From contig OZ024870.1 in NCBI GenBank assembly GCA_964017185.1, positions 32,759,621 through 32,823,620 of the forward strand: a stretch of 64,000 nt of DNA. Direction: 5' to 3'. How positions within the stretch are numbered: position 1 is the first letter of the stretch; every line of letters starts with the position of its first letter. Below are positions 34,270 through 44,943 of this stretch, one piece after another. The position numbers were made by a program, and so were the translations under genes. The stretch comes from Rugalucina vietnamica (taxonomy: Eukaryota; Mollusca; Bivalvia; Lucinida; Lucinidae). The notes under the pieces were generated by a model. The model was not told the DNA's origin. It ran no database searches and worked only from the letters and a program-made list of their open reading frames with translations.

Positions 34270-35180
34270 TGGACAGACCTGACGCAGAAATCTGTGAGGA
34301 ATTTCATTCATTTTAATTGGTGAAATTGTGAGGAATTTTAGTAAGGAACAAAATGAAGTTGGTGAAATTGATGTTTTCTACCCAGCTGTAATTGTGGGCA
34401 CAAAATTTATTTTTCAAAGCTTCATTTTCTATAATTATTTGCCGCGATTGCATCAAGTAGTTGTCTGTGTAAATGCAAAGAAAGCAATTTCATAATACGG
34501 TAGTACTTCTAAAAATATCCAGCAATATCGAAAAGTGCGTGATTTCTTCTGTGCGTGAAAACATATGTCCCGACGATAATTAGTGAGATCAGTAAAAGCC
34601 GGGAACCGGAAATCAGGCGGAATAACCCAGTGTTTTTTCTTAGTCAAATCGTGTCAACTGGAAGTGCGTGGTTTTGACATTAAAATCGACTTTTGATGTT
34701 GTTTTTTTTTGTGGATCTTATCCATATTTGATTAAATGTATCAGCAAGTACCATTTTCGATGATTATCTCTGTTGCGATGACTTGATTGAAAATTTAATT
34801 TTTTCGCATTTTCATTCCGAATCAATCCGTATGTGATAGAACGAAGCTGTGCATGTTAGAAACAATATGTGACCAGTTTGAAATGAATACATAGCAGCAC
34901 ATTGAAGCGCAAGCCAAAATAAATTTTGTTTACTTCATTTTCATACCTTGCTCAGTGGCCATATTGGATTTGGTACCTTGCTCCATGGCCATGGCCATTG
35001 CATAGCTGGGAACCTGTGAGGTCACTTACAGGTCACTGCTTGACCCATGCTCTGAGACTATTTGACCTTTTGTTTTTTTTTTATTATTTTTCAAATTGAA
35101 CAATTTTCTAGCATTTAATTTGGTTGTCTGACTACTTAAAAAACTATTTCATGCAATGTTTTGCAATAGAACAATAAAAG
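34270..35180. other. region upstream of the MUS81-like exons; first exon not identified
   Basis: Minus-strand ATG codons cluster at 34945-35000 (ATGGCCATGGCCATGGAG) near possible donors (CAAGGTACC, CAAGGTATG), which would be a natural place for a first exon. The phase does not join to exon 33919-34077, so no exon is called. Confidence 0.3.
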
Positions 35181-35182
35181 TA

Positions 35183-36713
35183 ACCAGAGGACCAATGGTC
35201 CTGTAAACGCTCACCTGAGATCAGCTGCATATACCAATAAACATGTTTGAATATTATGGTATTTAACTCCAGTGCAGGGGCAGATAAGCCCTTGGGCCAT
35301 TTTCTTTTTTCAGAATCTTCAATATTCTGTCCATTTGCCAATTTCCTGTTGGCTTTTTCCTTCAAATGACATTTTAACAGTTTTCCCAATTCAGATGCAC
35401 AGGCAACCCATGCTGACCTTGCCATAAACTTGGTCAAGGTCATCACAGGGTCATGATTTATATATACATTGGAGTACTTTAGCCATCGATGCCTCACGCC
35501 AAGTTTCCTTGAAATCAGTCTATTGGTTTCAGAGAAGATGATTTTTGATGGGTTTTTACCATATATGGGCATGGCGGCCATCTTGGTCATGTGACCTAGA
35601 TTATTTATATACACATTGATTCCCCCATTCTATAGATGCTTCACTTAAAATCTGGCTTTGTTTGGCCAAGCGGTTTCAGAGGAGAAGACGTTTGAATATT
35701 ATGGAAATATACATGTATATTGCCCCGGGGTGGGGGCACATGAGCCCCTGGGGTCCAATTTTTTTCAGAATCATTAATATCCAGTCCTACTGCCCATTTC
35801 CTGCAAGACTTTCACTTTAAATGACATTTTAAAAGTTTTCCCCATTCAAATGCATTGGTGACCTATGTTGACCTTCCCGTAAAATAGGTCAAGGTCACCA
35901 CAAGGTCATGATTTATATATACATTGTAGTGCTTGAGCCATCGATGCTTCGTGCCAAGTTTCGTTGAAATCGGTCAACCGGTTCTGGAGAAGAAGATTTT
36001 TGAACGGTTTTTACCATATATGGGCATGGCGGCCATCTTGGTCATGTGACCTGGATTTTTTATATACATATTTGTTACCCCTTCCTATTGATGCTTCACA
36101 TAAAATTTCGCTTTGATTGGCCAAGCGGTTTCAGAGGAGAAGATGTTTGAATATTATGGAGATATACATGTATATTGCCCCGGGGTGGGGGCGGATGAGC
36201 CCCTGGTGCCCAATTTTTTTCAGAATCATTAATATTCAGTCCTACTGCTCATTTTCTGCAAGATTTTTCCTTTAAATGACAACTTAACAATTTTTCCCAT
36301 TCAAATGCATTCGCGACCTATGTTGACCTTGCCGTAAAATAGGTCAAGGTCATCATAGGGTCATGATTTATATACACATTGTAGTGCTTGAGCCATTAAT
36401 GCTTCATGCCAAGTTTGGTTGAAATCGGTCCAGTGGTTCCGGAGAAGAAGATTTTTGAAGGGTTTTTACCATATATGGGCATGGCGGCCATCTTGGTCAT
36501 GTGACCTGGATTATTTATATACACATTGGTTCCCCCTTCCCATAGATGCTTCATGTAAAATTTGGCTTTGATTGGCCAAGCGGTTTCAGAGGAGAAGATC
36601 TTTGAAAATGGTGGACGACGGACGACGGACGCCGGACGCCGGACGGACGGACGCCGGATCATGGCCATCCTATAAGCTCACCTTGTGAGCCTGACGGCTC
36701 AGGTGAGCTAAAA
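35183..36713 (+). mobile_element. tandem-core element, HINE/pearl-like family C (455-bp units)
   Basis: The left end carries the palindrome GGACCAATGGTCC (35189-35201) and GCTCACCTGAG. The core is three units of exactly 455 bp (marker ACCATATATGGGCATGGCGG at about 35558, 36013, 36468). It ends with a GGACG/CGGAC tract (36611-36657) and a hairpin AGCTCACCTTGTGAGCC..GGCTCAGGTGAGCT (36676-36712). The left end matches the 3' strand of the hairpin, as in families A and B. Confidence 0.75.
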
Positions 36714-36730
36714 ATGAATTGCAAGGTAGC

Positions 36731-37711
36731 GTTCAACCCCTTAAAGTCGATACACCCCTTAAGTCGATACCATGTTTGTTTTGTTCCGTTTCAAGTTGGA
36801 AAATCACCTTTTGTATTGTGTCATTTGGAACTGTTTTCACTGTCACAATTTCTTCATTTACAAATGAAAATGAAAGAAAATCTGTTTCAAGGAGGCAAGT
36901 TCCATATCAAAAACTTATTTGCATGCCTATTTTCAGTATTTCCACTAATATTTTTGTACCCCAGGCTAAGTATTGAGTTTTTCAGTTGTAAACAACAGAA
37001 AGATTTTGCTCTCTGTATATTTGTTTTTGTTTATATTTCAGCCATAACAATCATGCACAATATGCAGATATGTAAAACAAATCAAGCAGTTGAAGAAAAA
37101 TATGTGCTTATTGGTCTAAGTGCTGCTTGTTTGTGTGGGGTGAAAATTTGGATCCGGAAAGGCCAATTTTCACACATTTTAATTCATCCCATAACAGAAT
37201 GCTAGATTCAGCCAAGTAAATGGCATTGTTGTGATGATTTAGAGAAAAGACTTGATAAAACACAGTTTGCAGCTATCGTTAATATCTATGCTCACCCTCA
37301 AGCAGAACATACAAGTTTTAGATAAATTTGACAAAGTAATGCTACTTTTGCATGAATACTTGACTGTCCATATTCATGCTTGAAACAGTTTTTATTTGTT
37401 TTCTTGTGATGTGGTGTGTCTTCAATATCACCAAAACACTTTAAACTAAAAACAGTTTGCTTAGCTCCTAAAGAACGAGCAACATCCTGAGGTATCGACC
37501 TTAGGGGTGCAGGAAGTCGCCATCTTGAATTTGGGGTATCCAGATAAAAGCTTGCATTGAGGTGTCTTATGGGATTGTGTCAAGTTTATTGATGGAAAAT
37601 AATCGACTAATAGTTGGTCTTCTTTGGTGAACGTGGTTAAATTTTTTATTGTTTGATTTTTATTTTTATAAGCAGTTGCTTCTTATGGTATCGACTTATG
37701 GGGGTTCAAGG
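36731..37711. mobile_element. candidate DNA transposon with duplicated GTCGATACC subterminal repeats
   Basis: The left side has two direct motifs (CCCCTTAAAGTCGATAC and CCCCTTAAGTCGATACC, 36737-36771) and the right side has two inverted counterparts (GGTATCGACCTTAGGGG at 37492 and GGTATCGACTTATGGGG at 37687). A 163-codon frame at 36714-37205 has no recognised similarity. Exact ends are uncertain. Confidence 0.5.
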
Positions 37712-37954
37712 ATATTGTTTTGGGTTTGAGGCTATCAGTCATTGTCAACCATTGTCAACAATGGTGAAGGATTTAGTGCATGTGGCTGTTGTCAAGGCAA
37801 TAGTTTCTCATTTAAATGTACTTCTTTGTGGAAAAGTGATGTAATTCTATATTTCTAGAGGACTGGAGACACCATTTTTGTAAAAGCTGAGCAGAAAAGT
37901 TGAGTTTGAAAAAACTGTTGGAGTCACTACGATAATTCAAGCTTATCATTGATA

Positions 37955-38921
37955 GCCTCCTGGTACCATATCTCGAACCACTTTTATAACATTGTTATAT
38001 GCAATAATCTTAGAACATGCAATAAAATTAATTTAATCCTCAGATTTTGTAGACACAACATTGCCAACGTCAATGACCTATTAAATTATGTGTGACGTCA
38101 TATGGCGCGTGCACAGCACGGTCCGTTGCATCACCACTAAAAATCGTGTTTCCTTCAGTTAATGGAACCAACTCTCGAACAGACTATTTGAGCTCGTTTT
38201 CATATATAATAATGCGAGGGAATCAGGGAAAAACAGTGTGTAGTCACCCAGAAGGTATTTAAATGTAAGATTATATGGTAAAATGCAGGCATGTTACCAC
38301 GTAGGTCATTATGAGTAGGTTTCACCTAAACACTGGTCTCTTACTACATTTGTTTCCTTGTATTTTTGCCAGCACCAAAACTGAGCAGACTTAGCCAATT
38401 TCTATTTGATTTTTTTGGATTAAACAAGTGATCACACTAGGGAGAGCCACTAGGAATGGGAGGTAGTACCAGTAACAAAAGAAAAACGTTCTTGTTGCCC
38501 ATGCGATTTTCACGGACACTGTATTTTCATAGGGGTGTAAACAAACATTTGTAAAGCTAGAAGACGCTAGTTGTGTTTCATTCGTCCAAAATTGATTTGA
38601 ATACAAAGAAGATAGCTTCTGGCATGAGATAGAAAATAAAATGGAATTCAGGAATGTTTTTGAGCAAAGAAATTTTTTTTAGACAATCAGAGTAGATGCA
38701 TTTTGCTTTGATTTTGGGCGGTTTCCATCGTCTGCTAGGGAAATCCAAAATGAGGCTGTCACTTGGCACTGTGCCTGTTTCGTCGCCCATTGACTGACAA
38801 AGAAAACCCCGTCCAAATTGTTTTCTTGTGGACCAGAGTTTATGTTTTATTTAGTGTAAATCAAATTATTGGTCACTGTTGGTCGAGAGTTGGTCCCGTT
38901 CGAGAAATGGTACCAGGAGGC
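37955..38921. mobile_element. MITE, 967 bp, TA-flanked, GCCTCCTGGTACCA ends
   Basis: Inverted ends GCCTCCTGGTACCATATCTC and GCCTCCTGGTACCATTTCTC are flanked by TA (37953-37954, 38922-38923), as expected for Tc1/mariner-type insertion. A partial internal repeat GGAACCAACTCTCGAAC is seen at 38164. No transposase was found. Confidence 0.75.
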
Positions 38922-39182
38922 TAACATTGTTTACTGTCACATGCCCTTGTATGTGTTACTGCTTTTAGTGAAAATACTTTTATCTGATAACCTGAAAAAG
39001 ACATTCAATTAATTCTGTCTAACAAAAAAAGGGATTTCACAAACCAAGTCTTGAAAGTGTCGCTCTCCCGCCATGTTTATTTTTGGTATTGACCGGTTCA
39101 TCCTCTGGTCTATTTACCGGAATGGTACGGTAAGGCCGTACAACCATATTCGCTGATGCGATGATTGGAAATCGTCATTCAT

Positions 39183-39350
39183 TTTTGCATTATCTGCTGA
39201 TCTGCTGGTTCCCAGCTTACAGGTAATCAATATTGGAAATACAAGTAACCAGACCCCCTTGACCTTTGAGGTCAGGGGGGTTTTGGTCACCTGTATTTCC
39301 AATATTGATTTTTGGTGAGCTGGGAACCAACAGATAATGCGAAAATGGTG
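39183..39350. repeat. palindromic element around TTGACCTTTGAGGTCA
   Basis: The arms (GCATTATCTG, TGGTTCCCAGCT, ATCAATATTGGAAATAC) occur inverted on both sides of 39262-39275. Arms are about 75 bp with small indels, giving a foldback MITE. Confidence 0.7.
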
Positions 39351-39463
39351 AATAGAGCCTACAGCATTGTATGGGAGTGAGATTTGGGCTGCGTATAAGC
39401 CATGTTATAAAAGTAAAACATTAGATGAAATGTTTGAAATGTCATTTAAGACCCAAAAGCGGT

Positions 39464-39960
39464 ATCACGATTTGCCGGAATCACCAAAATCACCGGAATC
39501 ACTATCAGAATCACAGGAATCACCACTGAAATTGCCCAAATCACCACAAGTATATAAATTTTCCGGCATTAATAGTTAGATTTATATCTATTTTAGCTAT
39601 TTCGAATGTCTAGGATGTATATTTTTCCGATGGAACATAGAGTTATTATGACATCTTTATGACTATCAATCCCCAGTGAAACCAAGTACCGGAATCACCT
39701 ATGAAATCACCAAAATCACTCTAAATATATATATATTTTATTTTTATTTTTATTTATTTATTTTTATTTATTTATTTTTATTTTTTTTGCTCTAATGATT
39801 TAATTCGTATTTCATCTTACCATTTTATATGTTGAGGATATATGCTTTCTAAAATTGTACACAGGCTATGTGTTCTCAGGACCATAAATCTCCACCGAAA
39901 TCATCACTAAAACCACCAAAATCATCCCGATTGTATCAAAATTTTGCCCTTTAAAGGTAA
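39464..39960 (+). repeat. CACCAAAATCACC tandem units, left arm of an inverted array
   Basis: Three degenerate units start with AATCACCAAAATCACCGG-like text and contain CGAATGTCTAGGATGTATAT. The same units occur inverted at 40795-41290. Confidence 0.6.
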
Positions 39961-40138
39961 AAGTAGGCAATGATTATAAATCTTTCGCGCCTTGGATTGT
40001 TGAAATTTGATCTTAAAAGACTATCTTAAAAATATAGTAAGCAAAATACTTTGCTTTATTACGTTTATTATGTTTTTTTCAGTTCCCTTTAATTGCCATC
40101 TGGTTGCATTATGATCATCAAATTATCAATATACTACT

Positions 40139-40349
40139 ATGGGCCGCAGCATAAGAAATGCAACAATTTGCATTTGAGAAAACAAAGGCGCAGATCAGCT
40201 GATCAGCGCATTTGGTTCTACTACACGGATAGCACAATTCCTCTTCTTCTTAAATCCAAAATTTAAAGATTCTAGCCGTCATCTTTGGCCATACAGGGTG
40301 GTATGGGTCGGACCAGTTCGGAAACTAAAAATTGTTGGTTTTCTGATGC
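40139..40349. mobile_element. MITE family M copy between the inverted CACCAAAATCACC arrays
   Basis: It runs from GGGCCGCAGCATAAGAAATG to GTTGGTTTTCTGATGCGAAGGCTC. The stem is shortened to CAGATCAGCTGATCAGCGC. Confidence 0.7.
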
Positions 40350-40794
40350 GAAGGCTCGTATGCTATTAATATGATTACGCGTATATAAACTAAGCAAATC
40401 GTGTTTTTCACACATTGCATTAATTAACAATATTCGCAGGCGTGTCATAAAGTTTAGAAGGATTGAATGAACATCAGACAGTTTTTGTTCTGTCTCCCCC
40501 TTTCTCGATAACGGGTCGCTCAGTGATGGGTTTTTAAGTCTCAATTTGTTTTGCTTGCAATGCATTGGCGTTCGGATCGAAAGTTTATTTGGCTAGGGCT
40601 CTTAGACAAATTACCTCTTGTAATGATTTAACCGACCTTAATAAAGTAATAAGCAATTGCAAAATTATAAAGACACACAGCTTGTTTTCCAACAACAATA
40701 AAAAAGAGTTATACACATATATGAAATAATAAATCGACATGAGCGAAATCATCATAAGTTCTTATCTAATTATTAAACTACTAAAACCCCTAAA

Positions 40795-41290
40795 TAACTA
40801 TATCACTGGGTCCAATCCTGGATGATTTAGGTGATTTCAGTGGTGATTCCTGTGATTTCTTCTGACAGACCTGAAGATACGCACATGCATTGTATAATAG
40901 CGAAAATATATATCCTAGACGTTTGACATAGCCTATTTAGATCCAAAACCAACAATTCAAGTCCAAAATTCCTTATATTGAAGTTGATTTTGGTGATTTC
41001 AGTGGTGATTTTGGTGGAGATAGACGGCCGTGATATATTATCTATTATTACTAAGGCAGTGGCTAGAGATACGGTACCGTACCTTTACGAAAAAGAGGAA
41101 AATAATATATCCTAGACATTCAATACAGTTAATTAAGATACCAATTTAACTTTTAAAGTCAAAATGTATATTTAATTTATTTATGGTGATTTTGGTGATT
41201 TCAGTGGTAATTCCGGTGATTTCAGTGGGGATTCCGGTGATTCCAGTGGTGATGCTGGTGATTTCGGTGATTCCGACATTGAAAAGCACT
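40795..41290 (-). repeat. GGTGATTTTGGTGATTTCAG tandem units, right arm of the inverted array
   Basis: About three units contain ATATATCCTAGACGTTTGAC (40910, 41107) and finish with a dense run of TTCCGGTGATTTCAGTGG-type repeats at 41185-41278. Together with 39464-39960 this forms a large imperfect inverted structure about 1.8 kb across. Confidence 0.6.
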
Positions 41291-41522
41291 TCTGAATTTG
41301 ACAAAATGCACGCAAAGTTTTGCATATATATTTTAGGTGTACATAAAAAGCCTGTAACTTTGCAGTCTTTAGCGAACTTGGGCAGTTTCCTTCATTAATT
41401 TCAATTATAACAGGCTGTATTAATTTCTGGCTCCGGCGGTGAAACGCTTATTAAATATCAAAAGCATATTTAGAACAGTATCATGGTTTTCCTGATAAAT
41501 GATTATGGATACAGTTTGTTAA

Positions 41523-42226
41523 AATATATTACAAGATCTCGGATTTTCTCATAGTTTCTCTGTTGTCTTCAATAAGAATAAGCTCAAAGAAAGATTCATT
41601 TCGTTTTGGAAGCAACGCATGTCCGGTGATGAAACAAAGAAAAAATTAAGAACGTACAGACTTTTAAAACAAGATTTTGGTATTGAATCATATCTCGAAT
41701 GTATCAATGACAAGTCAATAAGAAAGTGCATAAGTTCCTTAAGTATTAGTGCACACCGATTAAGAATTGAACGTGGTAGGTATGTAAGGCCCAAAGAAGA
41801 GATAGAGGATAGGTTATGTTTATCATGTAACACTGTCGAGGGTGAGGTACATTTTCTGGTTAAGTGTCGTAAATATGAAAATCAAAGGTCTCTTTTGTAC
41901 ATGATACTCTTACGAATGAGTAAACAAACCTTTTCAGTAAATGATCCAGACAAAACTTTTCTCAACTTGGTGACAAATAAGGACACGGTTGTGATTAAAG
42001 CTGTTGGAAAATATATAAACGAGTGTAATATATATATAAACATCAAAAATAGTCTCTCTTCATACTCCAATTCATTGATATTGTAATCACTGATTTGATT
42101 TGTGGGTGCGTGCATGCGTGTGTATGAATGTGTATGACATGTACTCATTGTAATTGTATTGTGTTTGCCTATAACCCAATGATAGGGTATATCTGTGCAA
42201 TAAAATAATTCTATTCTATTCTATTC
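41523..42226 (+). pseudogene. LINE 3' end: ORF2 C-terminal fragment with ATTCT tail
   Basis: The frame 41523-42086 encodes a LINE ORF2 tail with HRLRIERGRYVRPKEE and CLSC..HFLVKC (C-x2-C-x7-H-x4-C). After the stop codon, a short 3' UTR ends GCAATAAAATAATTCTATTC and a simple (ATTCT) tail at 42207-42226, typical of non-LTR elements with microsatellite tails. RT catalytic motifs are missing. The tail abuts the telomere-like array at once. Confidence 0.75.
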
Positions 42227-44206
42227 CCTAACCCTAGCTCTAACCCTGACCTAACGTTAGCCTAAACCTGGATTTACATGTTGATTTTTAGTGGGTGTGG
42301 CTTAACTACTAACCCTGGACTTAAAACCCAATTGGAATACCTGTAATATTTAATCTAATCTGCTGATAAGAGCTGTCGATAATTCCACAGGTGAAGTAAT
42401 ATCAAATCAGAATTGATTATTGCTAGTATTATATATTGGAGAGCTTAGATAGAAGTTGACAGGTTGGTGTCTAAAAATCTGAGAAAAGACCCCTAATTTA
42501 ACCTTTTATAGTCCAGGTGCCCCTTTAACCTTAACCCTAGACCTAACCCTAACCCTAGCCATAACCCTAACCCTAACCCTAGCCATAACCCTAACCTTAA
42601 CCTTAACCCTAGCCCTAACCCTAACCCTAGCCCTAGCCCTAGCCCTAGCCCTAGCCCTAGCCCTAGTCCTAGCCATAACCTTAACCATAACATTAACCAT
42701 AACATTAAACTTTACCCTAACCCTGATCCTAACCCTAGCCATAAGCCTAACTTTAACCCTAGTTCTAACCCTAACCTTAACTTTAGCCCTAGCCCTAACA
42801 CTAACCTAACCCTAACCCTAACCCTAACCCTAACCCTAACCCTAACCCTATCCCTATTCCTATCCCTATCCCTATCCCTATCCCTATCCCTATCCCTATC
42901 CCTATCCTTAACCTTAACCTTAACTTTAACCTTAACCCAAGACCTAACCCTGAACCTAATCCTAGCCATAACCCTAACCTTAACCTTAACCCTAGCCCTA
43001 GCTCTTACCCTGATCCTGACCTGACTCTAACCCTAGCCCTAACCCCCCGGCCTAACCCTAACCCTAACCGTAACACTAACCCTAATCCTAGCCCTAGCCC
43101 TAACCACAACCCTAACCCTAGCCCTAGCCCTAGCCCTACCACTACCCCTACCCCTACCCCTACCCCTACCCCTACCCCTACCCCTACCCCTGAACCTAAC
43201 CCTAGCCCTAACCCTAACACTAAACTTAACACTTAGCCTAACCCTAACCCTAACCCTGACCCTGACCCTGACCCTGACCCTGACCCTAACCCTAACCCTA
43301 ATCCTAGCCCTAACTCTAACACTAACACTAACCCTAGCCATTGCCCTTACCCTAGCCCTAACCCTTAACCTAAGTTTATCCTTAACCTAACCCTAGCGTA
43401 CCTAACCCTTGCCCTAACCCTAACCCTAGCCATAGCCTTAACCCTAACCCTAACCCTAACCCTAACCCTAACCCTAACCCTAACCTTAACCCTAACCCAA
43501 CCCTAACCCTAACCCTACCCCTACCCTAACCCTAACCCTAACCCAACCCTAACCCTAACCTTAACCCAAACCCTAACCCATGAAACAACCCTAACCCTAA
43601 CCGAGAGTACATATTCATATATACTGCTTGATCGTAAAACTGACTTCCCTTTGACCCACGGGGTTGAACCCCGGGGTTGGCATATCCCTAATTCAACCTT
43701 TTATAGTCCAGGTGCCCCTTTAACCTTAACCCTAGACCTAACCCTAACCCTAGCCATAACCCTAATCCTAACCCTAACCCTTACCCTAGCCATAACCCTA
43801 ACCTTAACCTTAACCTTAACCCTAGCCCTAACCCTAACCCTAACCCTAACCCTAGCCCTAGCCCTAACCCTAACCCTTGCCATAACCCTAACCCTTGCCC
43901 TATCCCTAACCCTAGCCATAGCCTAGCCCGAACTCTTACCCTAACCTCGGATCCAAAATAACAATGTATTGGATCCGAGCCCTAACCCAATCCCTAAGAC
44001 TAACCCTATCCCAAACCGTAACCTAAAGGTAAACCTTAACCGTAACCTTAACCCTACTCCTAACCCTAATCCAAACCTTACCCTAACCCTAACCCTAACT
44101 CTAACCCTAACCCTAACCCTAACCCTATCTTAGCTCTAATCCTTGCGTACACCCTAGCCCTAGCCCTATTCCTAGCCTAACCCTAACCGTAGACTAACCC
44201 TAGCTC
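42226..44206 (+). repeat. interstitial telomere-like array (CCCTAA variants)
   Basis: About 2 kb of degenerate CCCTAA repeats contain blocks dominated by one variant: CCCTAG (42628-42665), CCCTAA (42812-42845), CCCTAT (42846-42905), CCCCTA (43143-43190), CCCTGA (43256-43285) and CCCTAA again (43441-43480). Non-repeat interruptions lie at 42260-42490 and 43600-43690. A unit starting AACCTTTTATAGTCCAGGTG occurs at 42499 and 43697. The metazoan telomere repeat is TTAGGG; genes lie on both sides, so the array is internal. Confidence 0.9.
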
Positions 44207-44827
44207 CCCAAGGGGGTACTCTGAAATTTTCTGTATACATAGGCGAGGCTGACTTTTTTGGGGTCAAAATTTTGAATTTCCATATTTTTTTTTTGGGGTG
44301 GGGGGGGGGGGGGTTCAGAAAAACTAGTTATTTTTTAGGGTAGTGAACTTTTTATGGATATTTTTTTTGGGGTCATGCCTTTTCTGATTTATTTTTTTGG
44401 GGTCATCTACAATTCTAAGTAATTTTTGGGGGTTTTGCACATTTCTTGGGAAATCTCTTTATTTCTATAAAGATAAGAAATTTTAGAGTGAAGCAATAAT
44501 GTTTTGAGACAGCAGCATTAGCAGCATTCCAGGCTATTATATACTAACTGTATTGTGACGTGTTCTTTTGGTTGGTTATTTGGGATTTAACGTCCCACCA
44601 ACAGCTTAGATCATATGGATGTGATAAAATTTCATAAATAGGCATAAAAAAGATGAATAATTTTTTTGGGTAAGCTAAAAGTTCAAGTATTTTTTTGGGT
44701 ATGCCTGATAGGACTGGTATTTTTGGGGTGGTCAGTAAATCTCCGTAATTTTTTGGGTTTGGGGGTAGAAGCTGGGGCCTCGCCTATGTATCCACAAAAA
44801 AATGAGAGTACCCCCCCCCCCCCTGGG
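44207..44827. mobile_element. hAT-like MITE, 621 bp, inserted in the telomere-like array
   Basis: The ends CCCAAGGGGGTACTCT and (inverted) CCCAGGGGG..GGTACTCT extend inward with matching CATAGGCGAGGC. The flanking 8 bp CCTAGCTC occur at 44199-44206 and 44828-44835. The interior has repeated TTTTTTTGGGGT tracts and a SINE-tail-like GGTTGGTTATTTGGGATTTA. Telomere-like repeats resume on the right. Confidence 0.8.
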
Positions 44828-44835
44828 CCTAGCTC

Positions 44836-44875
44836 TAATCTTAATCTTAACCATAACCCTATCCCTAACCGTAAT
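44836..44875 (+). repeat. right remnant of the telomere-like array, adjoining the ASB gene
   Basis: CTTAACCATAACCCTATCCC continues the array across the MITE and stops about 70 bp before the ASB start codon. Confidence 0.75.
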
Positions 44876-44943
44876 GGTCCGGTATCGTACCTGGTACCGG
44901 CTTTTACACCAAACATCGACCAGAGCACCGGTTGATAACAAAT

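Noticed and set aside
34940..35000. ATG-rich candidate first exon of the MUS81-like gene
   Set aside because: The reading phase at the possible donors does not fit the next exon.
36714..37205. 163-codon frame as a transposase
   Set aside because: No DDE-type motif or helix-turn-helix is visible; composition is hydrophobic and irregular.
42493..43926. Open frames with Arg-Val or Leu-Gly dipeptide repeats on both strands
   Set aside because: They are translations of the CCCTAA-type array and carry no gene signal.
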